From Thermoleophilaceae bacterium (GTDB lineage Bacteria; Actinomycetota; Thermoleophilia; Solirubrobacterales; Thermoleophilaceae), in NCBI GenBank assembly GCA_030447725.1, contig JAUJOQ010000001.1:981572-1045571 (forward strand): a stretch of DNA of 64,000 nucleotides. The letters are read 5' to 3'. Shown here piece after piece: positions 34,011 through 42,419 of this stretch. The notes under the pieces are model-generated. The model was not told where the DNA came from. It searched no databases and saw nothing but the letters and a program-made list of their open reading frames with translations. The first letter of the stretch is position 1. The number at the start of each line of letters is the position of its first letter. Position numbers and translations under genes: made by a program.

Positions 34011-34940
34011 GTGAGCCGCTTCGAGGACCCCGTGGTGATCACGTGCTCCATCTCGGGCGCGGTCGCCAACCGCGACCAGTGTCCCGCCATCCCCTACACG
34101 CCGCAGGAGTACGCCGCCGAAGCCCGCCGCATCGTGGACGAGGGCGCCAGCATGATCCACATCCACGCGCGCACGCCCGAGGGCGTGCCGAGCTACGAGG
34201 TCGAGGACTTCCGCAACATCACCGAGGCCATCCTGGCCGAGGTCGACGATGTGATCGTCAACCTCTCGACGGGCGCCATCGGGGTGCCGATCGAGAAGCG
34301 GATCGCATACCTGCGTGAGCTCAGGCCCGATGTGGCGGCTCTCAACATGAGCTCGATGAACTACGCGAAGTACTCGCAGAGCCGCAAGGACTTCGTGTTC
34401 AAGGCGGTGTTCGAGAACTCGTTCGACACGATCATCGAGTTCCTCACCGTGATGAACGAGTTGGAGATCCGCGCCGAGCACGAGTGCTTCGACACGGGCC
34501 ACATCGCCAACCTCGATCCGTTGCTCGACATGGGGCTGCTGCGAGAGCCGCTGCAGATCTCGTGCGTGATGGGGGTGACCGGCGGGATCCGGCCCACCGC
34601 CCGCAACCTCGCCCACATGGCCGAGCAGGTGCCCGGCGGACCTGAGGGGTCCGACAACTGGGGCGTGATCGGCATCGGCCGTAGGCAGTGGATGCTGGTC
34701 GCCACCGCGCTGACGCTCGGCGGCAACGTGCGCGTGGGCCTCGAGGACAACTTCTACCTGCCCGACGGTGAGATGGCGCGCAGCAACGGCGACCTGATCG
34801 CAAAGGCGCGCCAGATGACCGAGGACGTGGGCCGGCGCCCGGCCACCGTGGAGGAGGCCCGCGAGCTGCTGGGTGTGCCCCGGAAGGGCGAGGTGTCGCG
34901 GCGCGACCTGCTCAAGCACCCGATCCAATCGACCACGTGA
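34011..34940 (+). CDS. BKACE family beta-keto acid cleavage enzyme (DUF849)
   Basis: 309 residues from GTG 34011. TIM-barrel enzyme with the zinc-binding HxH in ASMIHIHART near residues 46-50, VNLSTGAIG near 85-93, and the third-ligand/substrate region GLEDNFYLPDGEMARSN near 245-261, all typical of 3-keto-5-aminohexanoate cleavage enzyme and its wider BKACE group. It condenses a beta-keto acid with acetyl-CoA to give acetoacetate plus a new acyl-CoA. Next to a CoA-transferase and an acyl-CoA carboxylase subunit, a role in degradation of a beta-keto or amino acid is likely. Confidence 0.87.
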   Translation: MSRFEDPVVITCSISGAVANRDQCPAIPYTPQEYAAEARRIVDEGASMIHIHARTPEGVPSYEVEDFRNITEAILAEVDDVIVNLSTGAIGVPIEKRIAYLRELRPDVAALNMSSMNYAKYSQSRKDFVFKAVFENSFDTIIEFLTVMNELEIRAEHECFDTGHIANLDPLLDMGLLREPLQISCVMGVTGGIRPTARNLAHMAEQVPGGPEGSDNWGVIGIGRRQWMLVATALTLGGNVRVGLEDNFYLPDGEMARSNGDLIAKARQMTEDVGRRPATVEEARELLGVPRKGEVSRRDLLKHPIQSTT

Positions 34941-34971
34941 CGACGAGCTGCCCCGTGCAGGACGAGTCGCC

Positions 34972-36195
34972 GTGAGCGCCCTCGAGGGCCTCAGGGTGCT
35001 CGACCTCTCGCGGCTGCTGCCCGGCGGGTTCTGCTCGCTGCTGCTGGCCGACTTCGGCGCAGACGTGCTGAAGGTCGAGGACACAGGCATGGGCGACTAC
35101 GTGCGCTGGGCCCCGCCGCACTACGAGGGCGCCGACCCCTCCGCGGGCTCGGCGCTGTTCCTCGCGCTCAACCGCGGCAAGCGCTCCATCCGGCTGAACC
35201 TCAAGGAGGAGCGAGGGCGCGAGGTTCTCCTCCGGCTGGTGGGAGAGAGCGACGTGGTGCTCGAGTCCTTCCGTCCCGGCGTGATGGACCGCCTGGGCGT
35301 GGGCTACGAGCGCCTGCGCCAGGAGAACCCGGGGCTCGTGTACTGCGCGATCAGCGGCTACGGCCAGGACGGGCCCTACCGCGACAAGGCCGGTCACGAC
35401 ATCAACTACCTGGGGCTGGTGGGTGTGCTCGGGCTCACCGGCGAGCGCGACGGCCCGCCGGTCCAGGCCGCCGGCCAGATCGCAGACCTGGGCGGCGGCG
35501 CGCTGATGGCGGCGTTCGGAATCCTCGCCGCGCTGAGGGAGCGCGATCGCTCCGGTCAGGGGCAGTTCGTGGACGTGTCGATGGCCGATGGCGCGCTCTC
35601 GTGGCTGGGGATGGTGGCAGCGCGTCACTTCGCCGACGGCGCCGTGCCGCGCCGAGGCGGGCTGGAGCTGGCCGGCGCCTACGTGTGCTACCGGCCCTAT
35701 CGGGCCAGCGACGGGTGGGTGAGCCTCGGGGCGCTCGAGCCGAAGTTCTGGCAGGCGTGGTGTGAGGGCGTGGGACGAGAGGATTTGATCGAGCGCCAGT
35801 TCGACCCGCCGGGATCCGACGGGCACGGGGAGGTTGAGCGTGTCTTCGCCGACCGCACACGGGGGGAGTGGGAGCGCTTCGCATCCGAGCACGACTGCTG
35901 CCTCGAGCCGATCCTCGAGCTCGACGAGGCGCTGGAGTCAGAGCTCGTCCGGACGCGGGAGATGGTGGTGTCGATCGACCAGCCGGGCGCCGAGCGGTCG
36001 GTCCGGCTGCTGGGCACGCCGGTGAAGATGAGCCGCACGCCGCCGAACCCACGCTCGCCGGGCCCAAGCCTCGGCGAGCATACGACAGAGGTGCTGGTCG
36101 CGCTTGGATACGAAGCGGAGGAGATCGCGGCACTCGAGGAGGCCGGCGCGGTGGCGGGACCGGCGGGCGGCCCCCAGGGCTCCTTCATGGCGTGA
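34972..36195 (+). CDS. CaiB/BaiF (class III) CoA-transferase
   Basis: 407 residues from GTG 34972, with the conserved opening LEGLRVLDLSRLLPGGF. Further family blocks are ADFGADVLKVED, SFRPGVMDRLG, YCAISGYGQDGPY and KAGHDINYLGLVG, where Asp at about 143 is the residue that forms the aspartyl-CoA thioester. Homologues include formyl-CoA transferase and alpha-methylacyl-CoA racemase; the latter resemble this length and opening. It follows the BKACE gene by 31 bp and probably acts in the same acyl-CoA pathway. Confidence 0.87.
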   Translation: MSALEGLRVLDLSRLLPGGFCSLLLADFGADVLKVEDTGMGDYVRWAPPHYEGADPSAGSALFLALNRGKRSIRLNLKEERGREVLLRLVGESDVVLESFRPGVMDRLGVGYERLRQENPGLVYCAISGYGQDGPYRDKAGHDINYLGLVGVLGLTGERDGPPVQAAGQIADLGGGALMAAFGILAALRERDRSGQGQFVDVSMADGALSWLGMVAARHFADGAVPRRGGLELAGAYVCYRPYRASDGWVSLGALEPKFWQAWCEGVGREDLIERQFDPPGSDGHGEVERVFADRTRGEWERFASEHDCCLEPILELDEALESELVRTREMVVSIDQPGAERSVRLLGTPVKMSRTPPNPRSPGPSLGEHTTEVLVALGYEAEEIAALEEAGAVAGPAGGPQGSFMA

Positions 36196-36213
36196 GCGAC
36201 AATGCCTGCGGAC

Positions 36214-37056
36214 TCACCACCACACGTCGTGCTCCTCCATCACGCCGTAGCCCTCGGCGAGGCGGATTGCGCCGGGCAGCTCGCCGGAGAAGGTGCCGAA
36301 GGGCTGACGGTAGTCCGAGCGGAACACCAGGAGGTGCGTGTGGTTCTCGCGCGCCGCCCACTCGGTGAAACGCAGGCCACCGACGGCGGATAGATCGGCC
36401 GCGAAGTCCACGGGCGGCGCCTCGCGGGGCTCTCCGTCCAGCCAGATGGTGCGCTCGGAGCACCGGGGGGCGTCGTGCAGGCCTGTAACCAGGTTCCAGC
36501 CCACCGGTTCCCCGCCCTGCGCGAGACCCACGCCCGCCGACCATCTCCATGACGTGTGGCGCTCGTGGTAGCCGGCGGATTCGTCCACGAAGGCGCATTC
36601 GCCGGCGATCTCGTACCGGACTCCGTCGAGGGTCACCTCGCCCGAGCACGGCACCGCCGCCTGCTTGCGCGTCCATATGTAGGAGCCGCCCGCCGGCGAA
36701 GCGGTCTCCACGCCGTCCCCGTCGCCGAGATCGACCCGGATGCTCACTCCGCCGGCCGCCACCCGCACGCCCGAGCCGGCCATCTCGACTCCACCGCGAC
36801 CGATCGTGGTGCGCTCGCGCAGGGTGCCGTCCGGTAGAGCCACAGCCCACCACCGCTGGGGGATCGGCCCCACCCGGGCCTCGCCGACGCACAGCATCAG
36901 CCGCGGGGTGAAGACGCCGACGTAGCGCCACCGCTTCAGCGGCCGCCACCCCTGCCGGGCAGGCATCCGGCCGGGCGGCAGGGACAGACCGAGCCTGCGC
37001 ACCGAGGCGCCGCGGGCGGGCAGGTCGGCCACGTGTTGCAGCGTATCCCGCCGCAT
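36214..37056 (-). CDS. DUF2804 family protein
   Basis: 280 residues, soluble, rich in Trp and beta strands. The C-terminal RSDYRQPFGTFSGELPG and GYGVMEEHDVWW, and the central GYHERHTSW, are hallmarks of the DUF2804 family, which has a lipocalin-like or carotenoid-synthase-like double-barrel appearance but no settled function. It lies convergent with the CoA-transferase and divergent from the membrane protein at 37141, so it seems to be a single-gene unit. Confidence 0.8.
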   Translation of the reverse strand: MRRDTLQHVADLPARGASVRRLGLSLPPGRMPARQGWRPLKRWRYVGVFTPRLMLCVGEARVGPIPQRWWAVALPDGTLRERTTIGRGGVEMAGSGVRVAAGGVSIRVDLGDGDGVETASPAGGSYIWTRKQAAVPCSGEVTLDGVRYEIAGECAFVDESAGYHERHTSWRWSAGVGLAQGGEPVGWNLVTGLHDAPRCSERTIWLDGEPREAPPVDFAADLSAVGGLRFTEWAARENHTHLLVFRSDYRQPFGTFSGELPGAIRLAEGYGVMEEHDVWW

Positions 37057-37140
37057 GACGGCCCTCTGTCCTGCGTCCGCAGATCTGTTTCCTTCGCGCC
37101 AAGTCTGGTTATCGCCATTCCCGCCGGGTAGTGCGTCGCC

Positions 37141-37749
37141 ATGTCTACGCGAGGTAGAGACGAACGTGGACGTGGCGTGGAGTCGTCCGCGGTCGACGAG
37201 GGCACGATGGCGGCTGCGCGCACTCGCCAGCGAGAGGACTTCGGCGGCTTCAACTGGGGCGCCGCCGTCCTCGGTTGGCTGGTGGCCGGCGGCATCGCGA
37301 TCATCCTGACGGCCATACTCAGCGCGGCCGGCGGCGCGATCGGCCTCACCGAGGTGAGCGAGTCGGAAGCCAGGCAGAACGCCGAGACCGTGAGCATCGT
37401 CGGGGGCGCCGTGCTGCTCGTCGTGCTCGGCCTCGCCTACTTCGTCGGCGGCTACAACGCCGGCCGCCTGTCGCGCTTCGACGGTGGTCGCCAGGGGCTC
37501 GGGGTGTGGATCGTGGGACTGCTGGTCACGATCGCCCTAGGGGCCGCGGGCGCCATCTTCGGGAGCGAGTACAACGTGCTCCAGAGGCTCGACCTGCCGC
37601 GGATTCCCGTCGACGAGGGATCGCTCGCCACCGGCGGTCTGATCGCTCTTGCGGCAATCATCGTGCTCACGCTGCTGACTGCGATCGCTGGCGGCAAAGC
37701 CGGGGAGCGCTATCACAAGAAGGTGGACCGAGCTGCCTACGGTGGCTGA
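37141..37749 (+). CDS. Membrane protein, first gene of envelope cluster
   Basis: 202 residues. A polar N-terminus (about 38 residues) is followed by four hydrophobic segments (about 40-66, 82-104, 118-142, 160-184). The second and third are separated by FVGGYNAGRLSRFDGGRQG, a pattern I associate with actinobacterial TM proteins found near DUF1469/DUF3618 genes. It is 37 bp upstream of the holin-X-like gene. No enzymatic motif. Function unknown. Confidence 0.75.
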   Translation: MSTRGRDERGRGVESSAVDEGTMAAARTRQREDFGGFNWGAAVLGWLVAGGIAIILTAILSAAGGAIGLTEVSESEARQNAETVSIVGGAVLLVVLGLAYFVGGYNAGRLSRFDGGRQGLGVWIVGLLVTIALGAAGAIFGSEYNVLQRLDLPRIPVDEGSLATGGLIALAAIIVLTLLTAIAGGKAGERYHKKVDRAAYGG

Positions 37750-37786
37750 GGTTTGCGGGCAGCGCAAGCGGGTTAGGAGAAGGGTC

Positions 37787-38191
37787 ATGCCAACTTCCAA
37801 CAGCGATGAGAGACAGGTAGGCGACCTGGTCCAGCAGCTCTCGCAGCAGACGGCCACGCTCGTCCGTCAGGAGCTGCAGATGGTCCAGCTCGAGATGAAG
37901 GAGAAGGGCAAGCGCGCGGGAATCGGCGCAGGGCTCTTCGGCGGGGCCGGAGGCCTTGCGTTCTACGGCCTGGGTGCGCTGCTCGCCGCCATCGTCCTGG
38001 GCCTGGCCACCTTCCTCGAGCCGTGGATTGCCGCGCTCATCGTCGCCGTCGTGTTGTTCGCGGTCGCCGGTGTGCTCGCCCTCACCGGCAAGAAGCAGGT
38101 CGAGCAGGCGACGCCGCCGGCGCCCGAGCAGGCGATAGCGAGCACCAAGAGGGATGTCGAAGAGATCAAGGGGAGGGCGGGTCGCGCATGA
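37787..38191 (+). CDS. Phage holin-X/DUF1469 family membrane protein
   Basis: 134 residues from ATG 37787, with GGAGAAGGG just upstream. N-terminal amphipathic helix with VRQELQMVQLEMKEKGKRAG, two hydrophobic segments (about 48-70 and 76-98) and a charged tail. This matches the actinobacterial holin-X superfamily (Phage_holin_3_6), small membrane proteins of uncertain role that are not phage genes here. Paralogous to the gene at 41953. Its stop overlaps the DUF3618 gene start. Confidence 0.82.
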   Translation: MPTSNSDERQVGDLVQQLSQQTATLVRQELQMVQLEMKEKGKRAGIGAGLFGGAGGLAFYGLGALLAAIVLGLATFLEPWIAALIVAVVLFAVAGVLALTGKKQVEQATPPAPEQAIASTKRDVEEIKGRAGRA

Positions 38192-38706
38192 GTCGAGACG
38201 AGACCTCAGACGAGAAGGGGGCCGAGGAGCCCGAGCCGATGGGTGCCGCCGGTGGGTTCCCGGCGGCGGGTGCCGCCGCCTCGGTCCAAGGTCAGCCGCC
38301 GGCGGGAGCCGGGGTTGCTCCCGACGATCAGCAGCCGCCCGACGACAAGGCCGAGCTGCCGCCGACGGGAGCCGAGGCTGGTCCCGACGAGCAGCAGCTG
38401 CCCGACGACAAGGCCGAGCTGCAGGAACAGATCGAGGAGACCCGCGCGGAGCTCGGCGAGACCGTCGAGGCGCTCGCGCAGAAGGCGGACGTGAAGGCCC
38501 AGGTCAAGGAGAAGGTCGACGAGCAGAAGACCCAGGTCAAGGAGAAGGTCGACGAGGGCAGGGAGGCCCTGCGCGAGACGCAGACGCAGGCGCAGGCCAA
38601 GATCGGCGAGCTGAGCGAGCAGGCCAAGAAGAACCCGGCCCCGTTCGCCGCGGGCGGGGTCGTCGCGCTCTTGCTGCTCGTCTTCCTGCGGAGAAGAAGG
38701 CGCTAA
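38188..38706 (+). CDS. DUF3618 protein with duplicated acidic linker
   Basis: 172 residues; ATG overlaps the previous stop. The DUF3618 core begins at LQEQIEETRAELGETVEAL (about 83-101), followed by coiled-coil repeats (VKEKVDEQKTQ, VKEKVDEGREA) and a single C-terminal membrane helix ending in a run of Arg. The first 80 residues are an acidic, Pro/Gly-rich extension with a tandem duplication (DDQQPPDDKAEL then DEQQLPDDKAEL) that the shorter paralogue at 42420 lacks. Likely a membrane-anchored envelope protein; molecular role unknown. Confidence 0.83.
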   Translation: MSRDETSDEKGAEEPEPMGAAGGFPAAGAAASVQGQPPAGAGVAPDDQQPPDDKAELPPTGAEAGPDEQQLPDDKAELQEQIEETRAELGETVEALAQKADVKAQVKEKVDEQKTQVKEKVDEGREALRETQTQAQAKIGELSEQAKKNPAPFAAGGVVALLLLVFLRRRRR

Positions 38707-38709
38707 GCC

Positions 38710-38970
38710 ATGAAGGCGCTCTATACGCCGTTCGGCATCGCCTTCGGGGTGATCGGAGGCCTGATCGGCGGGCAGATCTTCAAGCAGATCTGGAAGGTGG
38801 TGGCCGACGAGGAGGATGCCCCGTCAGCCAAGGAGAGCGAGTACGGCTGGAAGGAGATCCTTCCCGCCGCGGCGCTGCAGGGAGCGATCTTCGCGCTCGT
38901 CAAGGCCGTGATCCACCGCAAGGGAGCTCAGAGCTTCGAAAGGCTGACGGGCGTCTGGCCGGGCGACTGA
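38710..38970 (+). CDS. DUF4235 domain membrane protein
   Basis: 86 residues, nearly all DUF4235: IAFGVIGGLIGGQIFKQIWK, a Glu-rich loop, then EILPAAALQGAIFALVKAVIHRKG. Two membrane segments with an amphipathic linker. It starts 3 bp after the DUF3618 gene. The DUF1469-DUF3618-DUF4235 order is common in Actinobacteria and suggests a single complex, still without known function. Confidence 0.85.
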   Translation: MKALYTPFGIAFGVIGGLIGGQIFKQIWKVVADEEDAPSAKESEYGWKEILPAAALQGAIFALVKAVIHRKGAQSFERLTGVWPGD

Positions 38971-38988
38971 CGAGACGAGGGGGACGGA

Positions 38989-40002
38989 ATGGCTCTGGAG
39001 CACCAGGACGAGAAGCAGACGCTCCAGGCCAAGCGCGAGCCGCGCGGCGCCCCGGACGGGCAGGGTCCCGACAGCCCGGGCGACCTCGGGGGCACCTCCA
39101 AGAAGGACACGCTGAAGCGCACCTTCAAGGAGTTCTCGGCCGACAACATCACCGACTGGGCGGCCGCGCTCACCTACTACGGGGTGCTTGCGCTGTTTCC
39201 CGCCCTCATCGCGCTGGTGTCCATCATCGGGCTGGTGGGCTCCTCGGCCACCCAGCCGCTGCTCGACAACATCGGCACCGTTGCCCCCGGCCCGGCCAAG
39301 GAGATCCTGACGAGCGCGATCCAGGGGCTGGCCAGCAGCCAGGGCGCCGCCGGCATCGCCTTCGTCATCGGCCTCGTACTCGCCCTCAACTCCGCGTCGA
39401 GCTACGTCGGCGCCTTCTCGCGCGCGTCGAATGCGATCTATGACGTGGAGGAGGGGCGACCGGTCTGGAAGCTGAAGCCTCAGCAGATCGGCATCGTGCT
39501 CGTGCTCATCTTGCTGCTGGTCGTGATCTCGGTGGCCGTCACGGTGTCAGGTCCGCTGGCCCAGGAGGTCGGCAAGCTGGTAGGCGTCGGCGATACCGCG
39601 GTCACGATCTGGGACATCGCCAAGATCCCGATCATCCTGCTGCTGGTCTCGTTCCTGTTCGCCTTCCTTTACTGGGCGGCCCCGAACGTGAAGCAGCCGG
39701 GGTTCAAGTTCGTGAGCCCCGGCGGCATCGTGGCGCTGGTGATCTGGATCGTCGCCTCGCTGCTGTTCGCCTTCTATGTCGCCAACTTCGGCTCCTATAA
39801 CAAGACCTACGGCTCGCTCGGTGGCGTCATCGCATTCTTGGTCTGGCTGTGGATCACGAACATCGCGATCCTGTTCGGCGCCGAGTTCAACGCCGAGCTG
39901 CAGCGATCCCAGCAGCGCGAAGCGGGGCAGAGAGCGCCACTCGACGAGCCGTTCCTCGAACCGCGCGACACCTCCAAGCTAGAGAAGAAGGAGCGCAAGT
40001 AG
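38989..40002 (+). CDS. YihY/BrkB family inner membrane protein
   Basis: 337 residues with GAGGGGGACGG before the ATG. After a polar N-terminus (about 35 residues) come six to seven helices with family blocks NITDWAAALTYYGVLALFPA, SSYVGAFSRASNAIYDVEE and YNKTYGSLGGVIAFLVWLW. The family was once misnamed as RNase BN; its transport role is unproven. It closes the first envelope cluster. Confidence 0.87.
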   Translation: MALEHQDEKQTLQAKREPRGAPDGQGPDSPGDLGGTSKKDTLKRTFKEFSADNITDWAAALTYYGVLALFPALIALVSIIGLVGSSATQPLLDNIGTVAPGPAKEILTSAIQGLASSQGAAGIAFVIGLVLALNSASSYVGAFSRASNAIYDVEEGRPVWKLKPQQIGIVLVLILLLVVISVAVTVSGPLAQEVGKLVGVGDTAVTIWDIAKIPIILLLVSFLFAFLYWAAPNVKQPGFKFVSPGGIVALVIWIVASLLFAFYVANFGSYNKTYGSLGGVIAFLVWLWITNIAILFGAEFNAELQRSQQREAGQRAPLDEPFLEPRDTSKLEKKERK

Positions 40003-40026
40003 TCCACCCGATCGCCGCGGGCCCGG

Positions 40027-40049
40027 TAGTCTCTCTCGACTGACCAGTC
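40027..40049 (+). promoter_or_regulatory. -10 box and palindrome upstream of the nitrilase-TetR operon
   Basis: TAGTCT (40027-40032) looks like a -10 element, and five bases later a GACTG-AC-CAGTC palindrome (40038-40049) covers the likely transcription start. A GGGAGAAG ribosome-binding site and ATG 40074 follow. A palindrome overlapping +1 is where a TetR repressor would be expected to bind, and the second gene of the operon is a TetR. Confidence 0.55.
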
Positions 40050-40073
40050 AATCTGGCGCAGCACCGGGAGAAG

Positions 40074-40946
40074 ATGCGCGCAGCGGCCGTACAGCTCAAC
40101 TCGACAGAGGACAAGCAGCGCAACCTCGCGACTGCCGACCGGCTTACCCGCGCGGCGGTCGCCGACGGCGCCAAGCTGGTGGTGCTACCCGAGAAGTTCA
40201 ACCTGCTCGGGAGCCACGCGGCCTACCAGGCCGGAGCCGAGACGCTCGACGGCCCCACGATCGGCTGGGCTCGAGACGCGGCCCGCGAGCTGGGTATCGA
40301 TCTCGTGGCCGGCTCCATCGTGGAGCAGCGCGAAGGGTACGACAAGCTCGGAAACACGAGCGTGCACGTGGGTCCCGACGGCGAGCTGCGCGGCGTGTAC
40401 CGCAAGATCCACATGTTCGACGTGACCGTGGAGGGCAGGGAGTACCGCGAGTCGACCTCCCAGGAGGCGGGCGACGAGATCGTGACCAGCGAGGCCGAGG
40501 ACGCCCGCCTGGGGCTCACCGTCTGTTACGACCTCCGCTTCCCGGAGCTCTACCGGATCCTCGCCATGCAGGGTGCGCAGATCCTGATCGTGCCGGCGGC
40601 CTTCACCAGGCACACCGGCCAGGCTCACTGGGACACGCTGCTGCGCGCCCGCGCGATCGAGAACCAGGCCTTTGTGATCGCGGCCGATCAGATCGGCGTG
40701 CACCCGCCCGACAACGAGAGCTTCGGGGGGTCGCAGATCCTCGATCCCTGGGGCGACCTCCTGGCGCGGGCGCCCGATGGTGCAACGTCCGGCGCTGGCG
40801 ACGATCGCGCTGAGCTGCTGCCGCAGGAGTGCTTCGTGGCCGCGGATCTCGACTTCGCCCGCCAGGAAGAGGTGCGCGAGACGCTGCCGAGCCTTGCCAA
40901 CCGCGTGCCCTCGGCGTACCGCTGGCCGCAGCAGATCGGCATCTGA
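40074..40946 (+). CDS. Nitrilase-superfamily carbon-nitrogen hydrolase
   Basis: 290 residues. Catalytic triad Glu40 (LVVLPEKFNL), Lys111 (YRKIHMFD) and Cys151 (LTVCYDLRFPELY). The blocks match the Nit1/Nit2 branch (omega-amidase or deaminated-glutathione amidase) more than true nitrilases. It would hydrolyse a small amide outside peptide metabolism, for example alpha-ketoglutaramate or deaminated glutathione. It overlaps the TetR gene by one base, and a palindrome covers its promoter. Confidence 0.87.
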   Translation: MRAAAVQLNSTEDKQRNLATADRLTRAAVADGAKLVVLPEKFNLLGSHAAYQAGAETLDGPTIGWARDAARELGIDLVAGSIVEQREGYDKLGNTSVHVGPDGELRGVYRKIHMFDVTVEGREYRESTSQEAGDEIVTSEAEDARLGLTVCYDLRFPELYRILAMQGAQILIVPAAFTRHTGQAHWDTLLRARAIENQAFVIAADQIGVHPPDNESFGGSQILDPWGDLLARAPDGATSGAGDDRAELLPQECFVAADLDFARQEEVRETLPSLANRVPSAYRWPQQIGI

Positions 40947-41599
40947 TGGCCGCCGCTCCAGGTCCTGCCGGTTCCCGCTCGGGCGCCCTCGACAAGCGCC
41001 GCATGATCCTCGACGCCGCGGTCACCGTGTTCGCACGGCAGGGCTTTCACCACTGCCGCGTCTCTGAGGTGGCCGACGAGGCGGGGGTGGCCTACGGCCT
41101 CGTCTACCACTACTTCGACTCGAAGGAGGAGATCCTCAACCAGCTCTTCCTCGAGCGCTGGCAGATCATGCTCGACGCCATCGCGGAGATCGACCGCCGC
41201 CAAGAGGTCTCGGTCCGGGACAAGCTGTACATGGTGGCCAGCTTCATCATCGACTCCTACCGCCACGAGCCCGACCTGATGAAGGTGATCATCGTCGAGG
41301 TCACGCGCGCGGCCAACTCCTTCGGCCGGCTGCACCTCGAGAAGATCCGCGAGGCGTACGGGGGCATCGCCGCGATCGTCGAGACCGCGCGGCGTGACGG
41401 CAGCTTCAAGTCAGACATCTCCTCTGAGTTCGCGGCCATGTGCTTCTACGGGGCGATCGAGCAGGTGCTCACCGCCTGGATCTTCGACTTGCTGCCCCGC
41501 AGCGAGGAGGAGTACGAGCACTCGAAGGGCCTGGTGGTCGACGCGATCTGCGGCGGGCTCGAGACCCCGGCGGCGAGTGCTCCTGCCGTGTCTGGTTGA
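40946..41599 (+). CDS. TetR-family transcriptional regulator
   Basis: 217 residues from ATG 40946 (TGATG overlap). The N-terminal HTH has KRRMILDAAVTVFARQGFHH, then VSEVADEAGVAYGLVYHYF in the recognition helix and DSKEEILNQLF. The ligand-binding half resembles FadR/acyl-CoA-responsive TetR proteins (a C-terminal helix bundle with WIFDLLPRSEEEYEHSK). Probably represses its own operon through the palindrome at 40038-40049. Confidence 0.88.
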   Translation: MAAAPGPAGSRSGALDKRRMILDAAVTVFARQGFHHCRVSEVADEAGVAYGLVYHYFDSKEEILNQLFLERWQIMLDAIAEIDRRQEVSVRDKLYMVASFIIDSYRHEPDLMKVIIVEVTRAANSFGRLHLEKIREAYGGIAAIVETARRDGSFKSDISSEFAAMCFYGAIEQVLTAWIFDLLPRSEEEYEHSKGLVVDAICGGLETPAASAPAVSG

Positions 41600-41609
41600 A
41601 TCCCCGCCG

Positions 41610-41747
41610 ATGGAAAACGACCTCGTCAAGCGCCTCGTATGGAGCGGCCTCCTGGCCGGGGTCGGCGCCCTCACCACGATCTTGGCCCAGCGCGTCGCCA
41701 CCGCGATCTGGGTGCGCCTCTTCGACGAGGACCCGCCCGACTACTGA
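41610..41747 (+). CDS. Small single-helix membrane protein
   Basis: 45 residues. One hydrophobic segment (about 9-31) with KRLVWSGLLAGVGALTTILA, then a short acidic tail ending DEDPPDY. Its stop overlaps the next ATG (TGATG), it uses the same codon style as its neighbours, and it opens the second envelope set, so I take it as real. Function unknown; possibly a DUF4235 analogue reduced to one helix. Confidence 0.6.
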   Translation: MENDLVKRLVWSGLLAGVGALTTILAQRVATAIWVRLFDEDPPDY

Positions 41748-41956
41748 TGGCGGACGAGGGCCAGACTGACTTCCCGGATCGCCCTTTCGTGCCCGCTTCC
41801 GAGCCGGGCGCCGCAGCGGCCGGATCGACCTCACCCACGGGTGCCGACCAGGCGGCCGACCACGACGACTTCGCTGAGCGCCCCGAGGTCTACGTGGGCG
41901 CCGCCTTCGCCGGCGGGCTAGCGCTGGCCGGCCTGCTGAGGCTGCTCGGCCGATGA
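41747..41956 (+). CDS. Small acidic protein with C-terminal membrane helix
   Basis: 69 residues: an acidic, low-complexity N-terminal 48 residues and one C-terminal hydrophobic segment (GAAFAGGLALAGLLRLLG), the layout of a tail-anchored protein. It overlaps the preceding gene by one base and the holin-X-like gene by four. No family recognised. Confidence 0.6.
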   Translation: MADEGQTDFPDRPFVPASEPGAAAAGSTSPTGADQAADHDDFAERPEVYVGAAFAGGLALAGLLRLLGR

Positions 41957-42417
41957 CTCCGTCGTCGGGCAACGGAGCCGACAAGAGCCTCGGCGAGATC
42001 GTCCAGGAGGTCTCCGAGAAGGCATCGCTGCTCGTGCGCGAGGAGATCGAGCTTGCCAAGGCCGAGGTCACCGAAAAGGCCAAGGTGCTGGCCAAGGGCG
42101 CCGGGGTGGCTGCCGCGGCGGGAGTCTTCTTGGTCTTCGCCGTCGTGATGTTGCTCCACACCCTGGCCTGGTTCTTCGTCGACCTGTTCGACACCGTGGT
42201 CTGGGTCGGCTTCGGATTGGTCACCGTCATCCTCATCGCGCTGGGCGCGGTCGCGGGCGTGCTGGCCAAGCGGTGGCTCAGCACCGGCCCGCCCACTCCC
42301 GACCTCGCTATCGAGGAGGCCAAGATCACCCGCCAGACCCTCGAGCAGCAGGGCGTCGAGCGCGACCAGGTCAAGCGCTCGCTCGAGCGCTCCAAAGAGC
42401 AAGAGAGGACCGTTTAG
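41953..42417 (+). CDS. Phage holin-X/DUF1469 family membrane protein, second copy
   Basis: 154 residues; ATG overlaps the previous stop. LGEIVQEVSEKASLLVREEI and ELAKAEVTEKAKVLAKGAG form the N-terminal helix, then two membrane segments (about 52-80 and 83-108) and a charged tail. Paralogue of the gene at 37787, again directly before a DUF3618 gene. Confidence 0.82.
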   Translation: MTPSSGNGADKSLGEIVQEVSEKASLLVREEIELAKAEVTEKAKVLAKGAGVAAAAGVFLVFAVVMLLHTLAWFFVDLFDTVVWVGFGLVTVILIALGAVAGVLAKRWLSTGPPTPDLAIEEAKITRQTLEQQGVERDQVKRSLERSKEQERTV

Positions 42418-42419
42418 CC

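Noticed and set aside
37787-38191. Possible prophage, because of holin family membership
   Set aside because: Holin-X/DUF1469 proteins are common chromosomal genes in Actinobacteria; no other phage gene is nearby.
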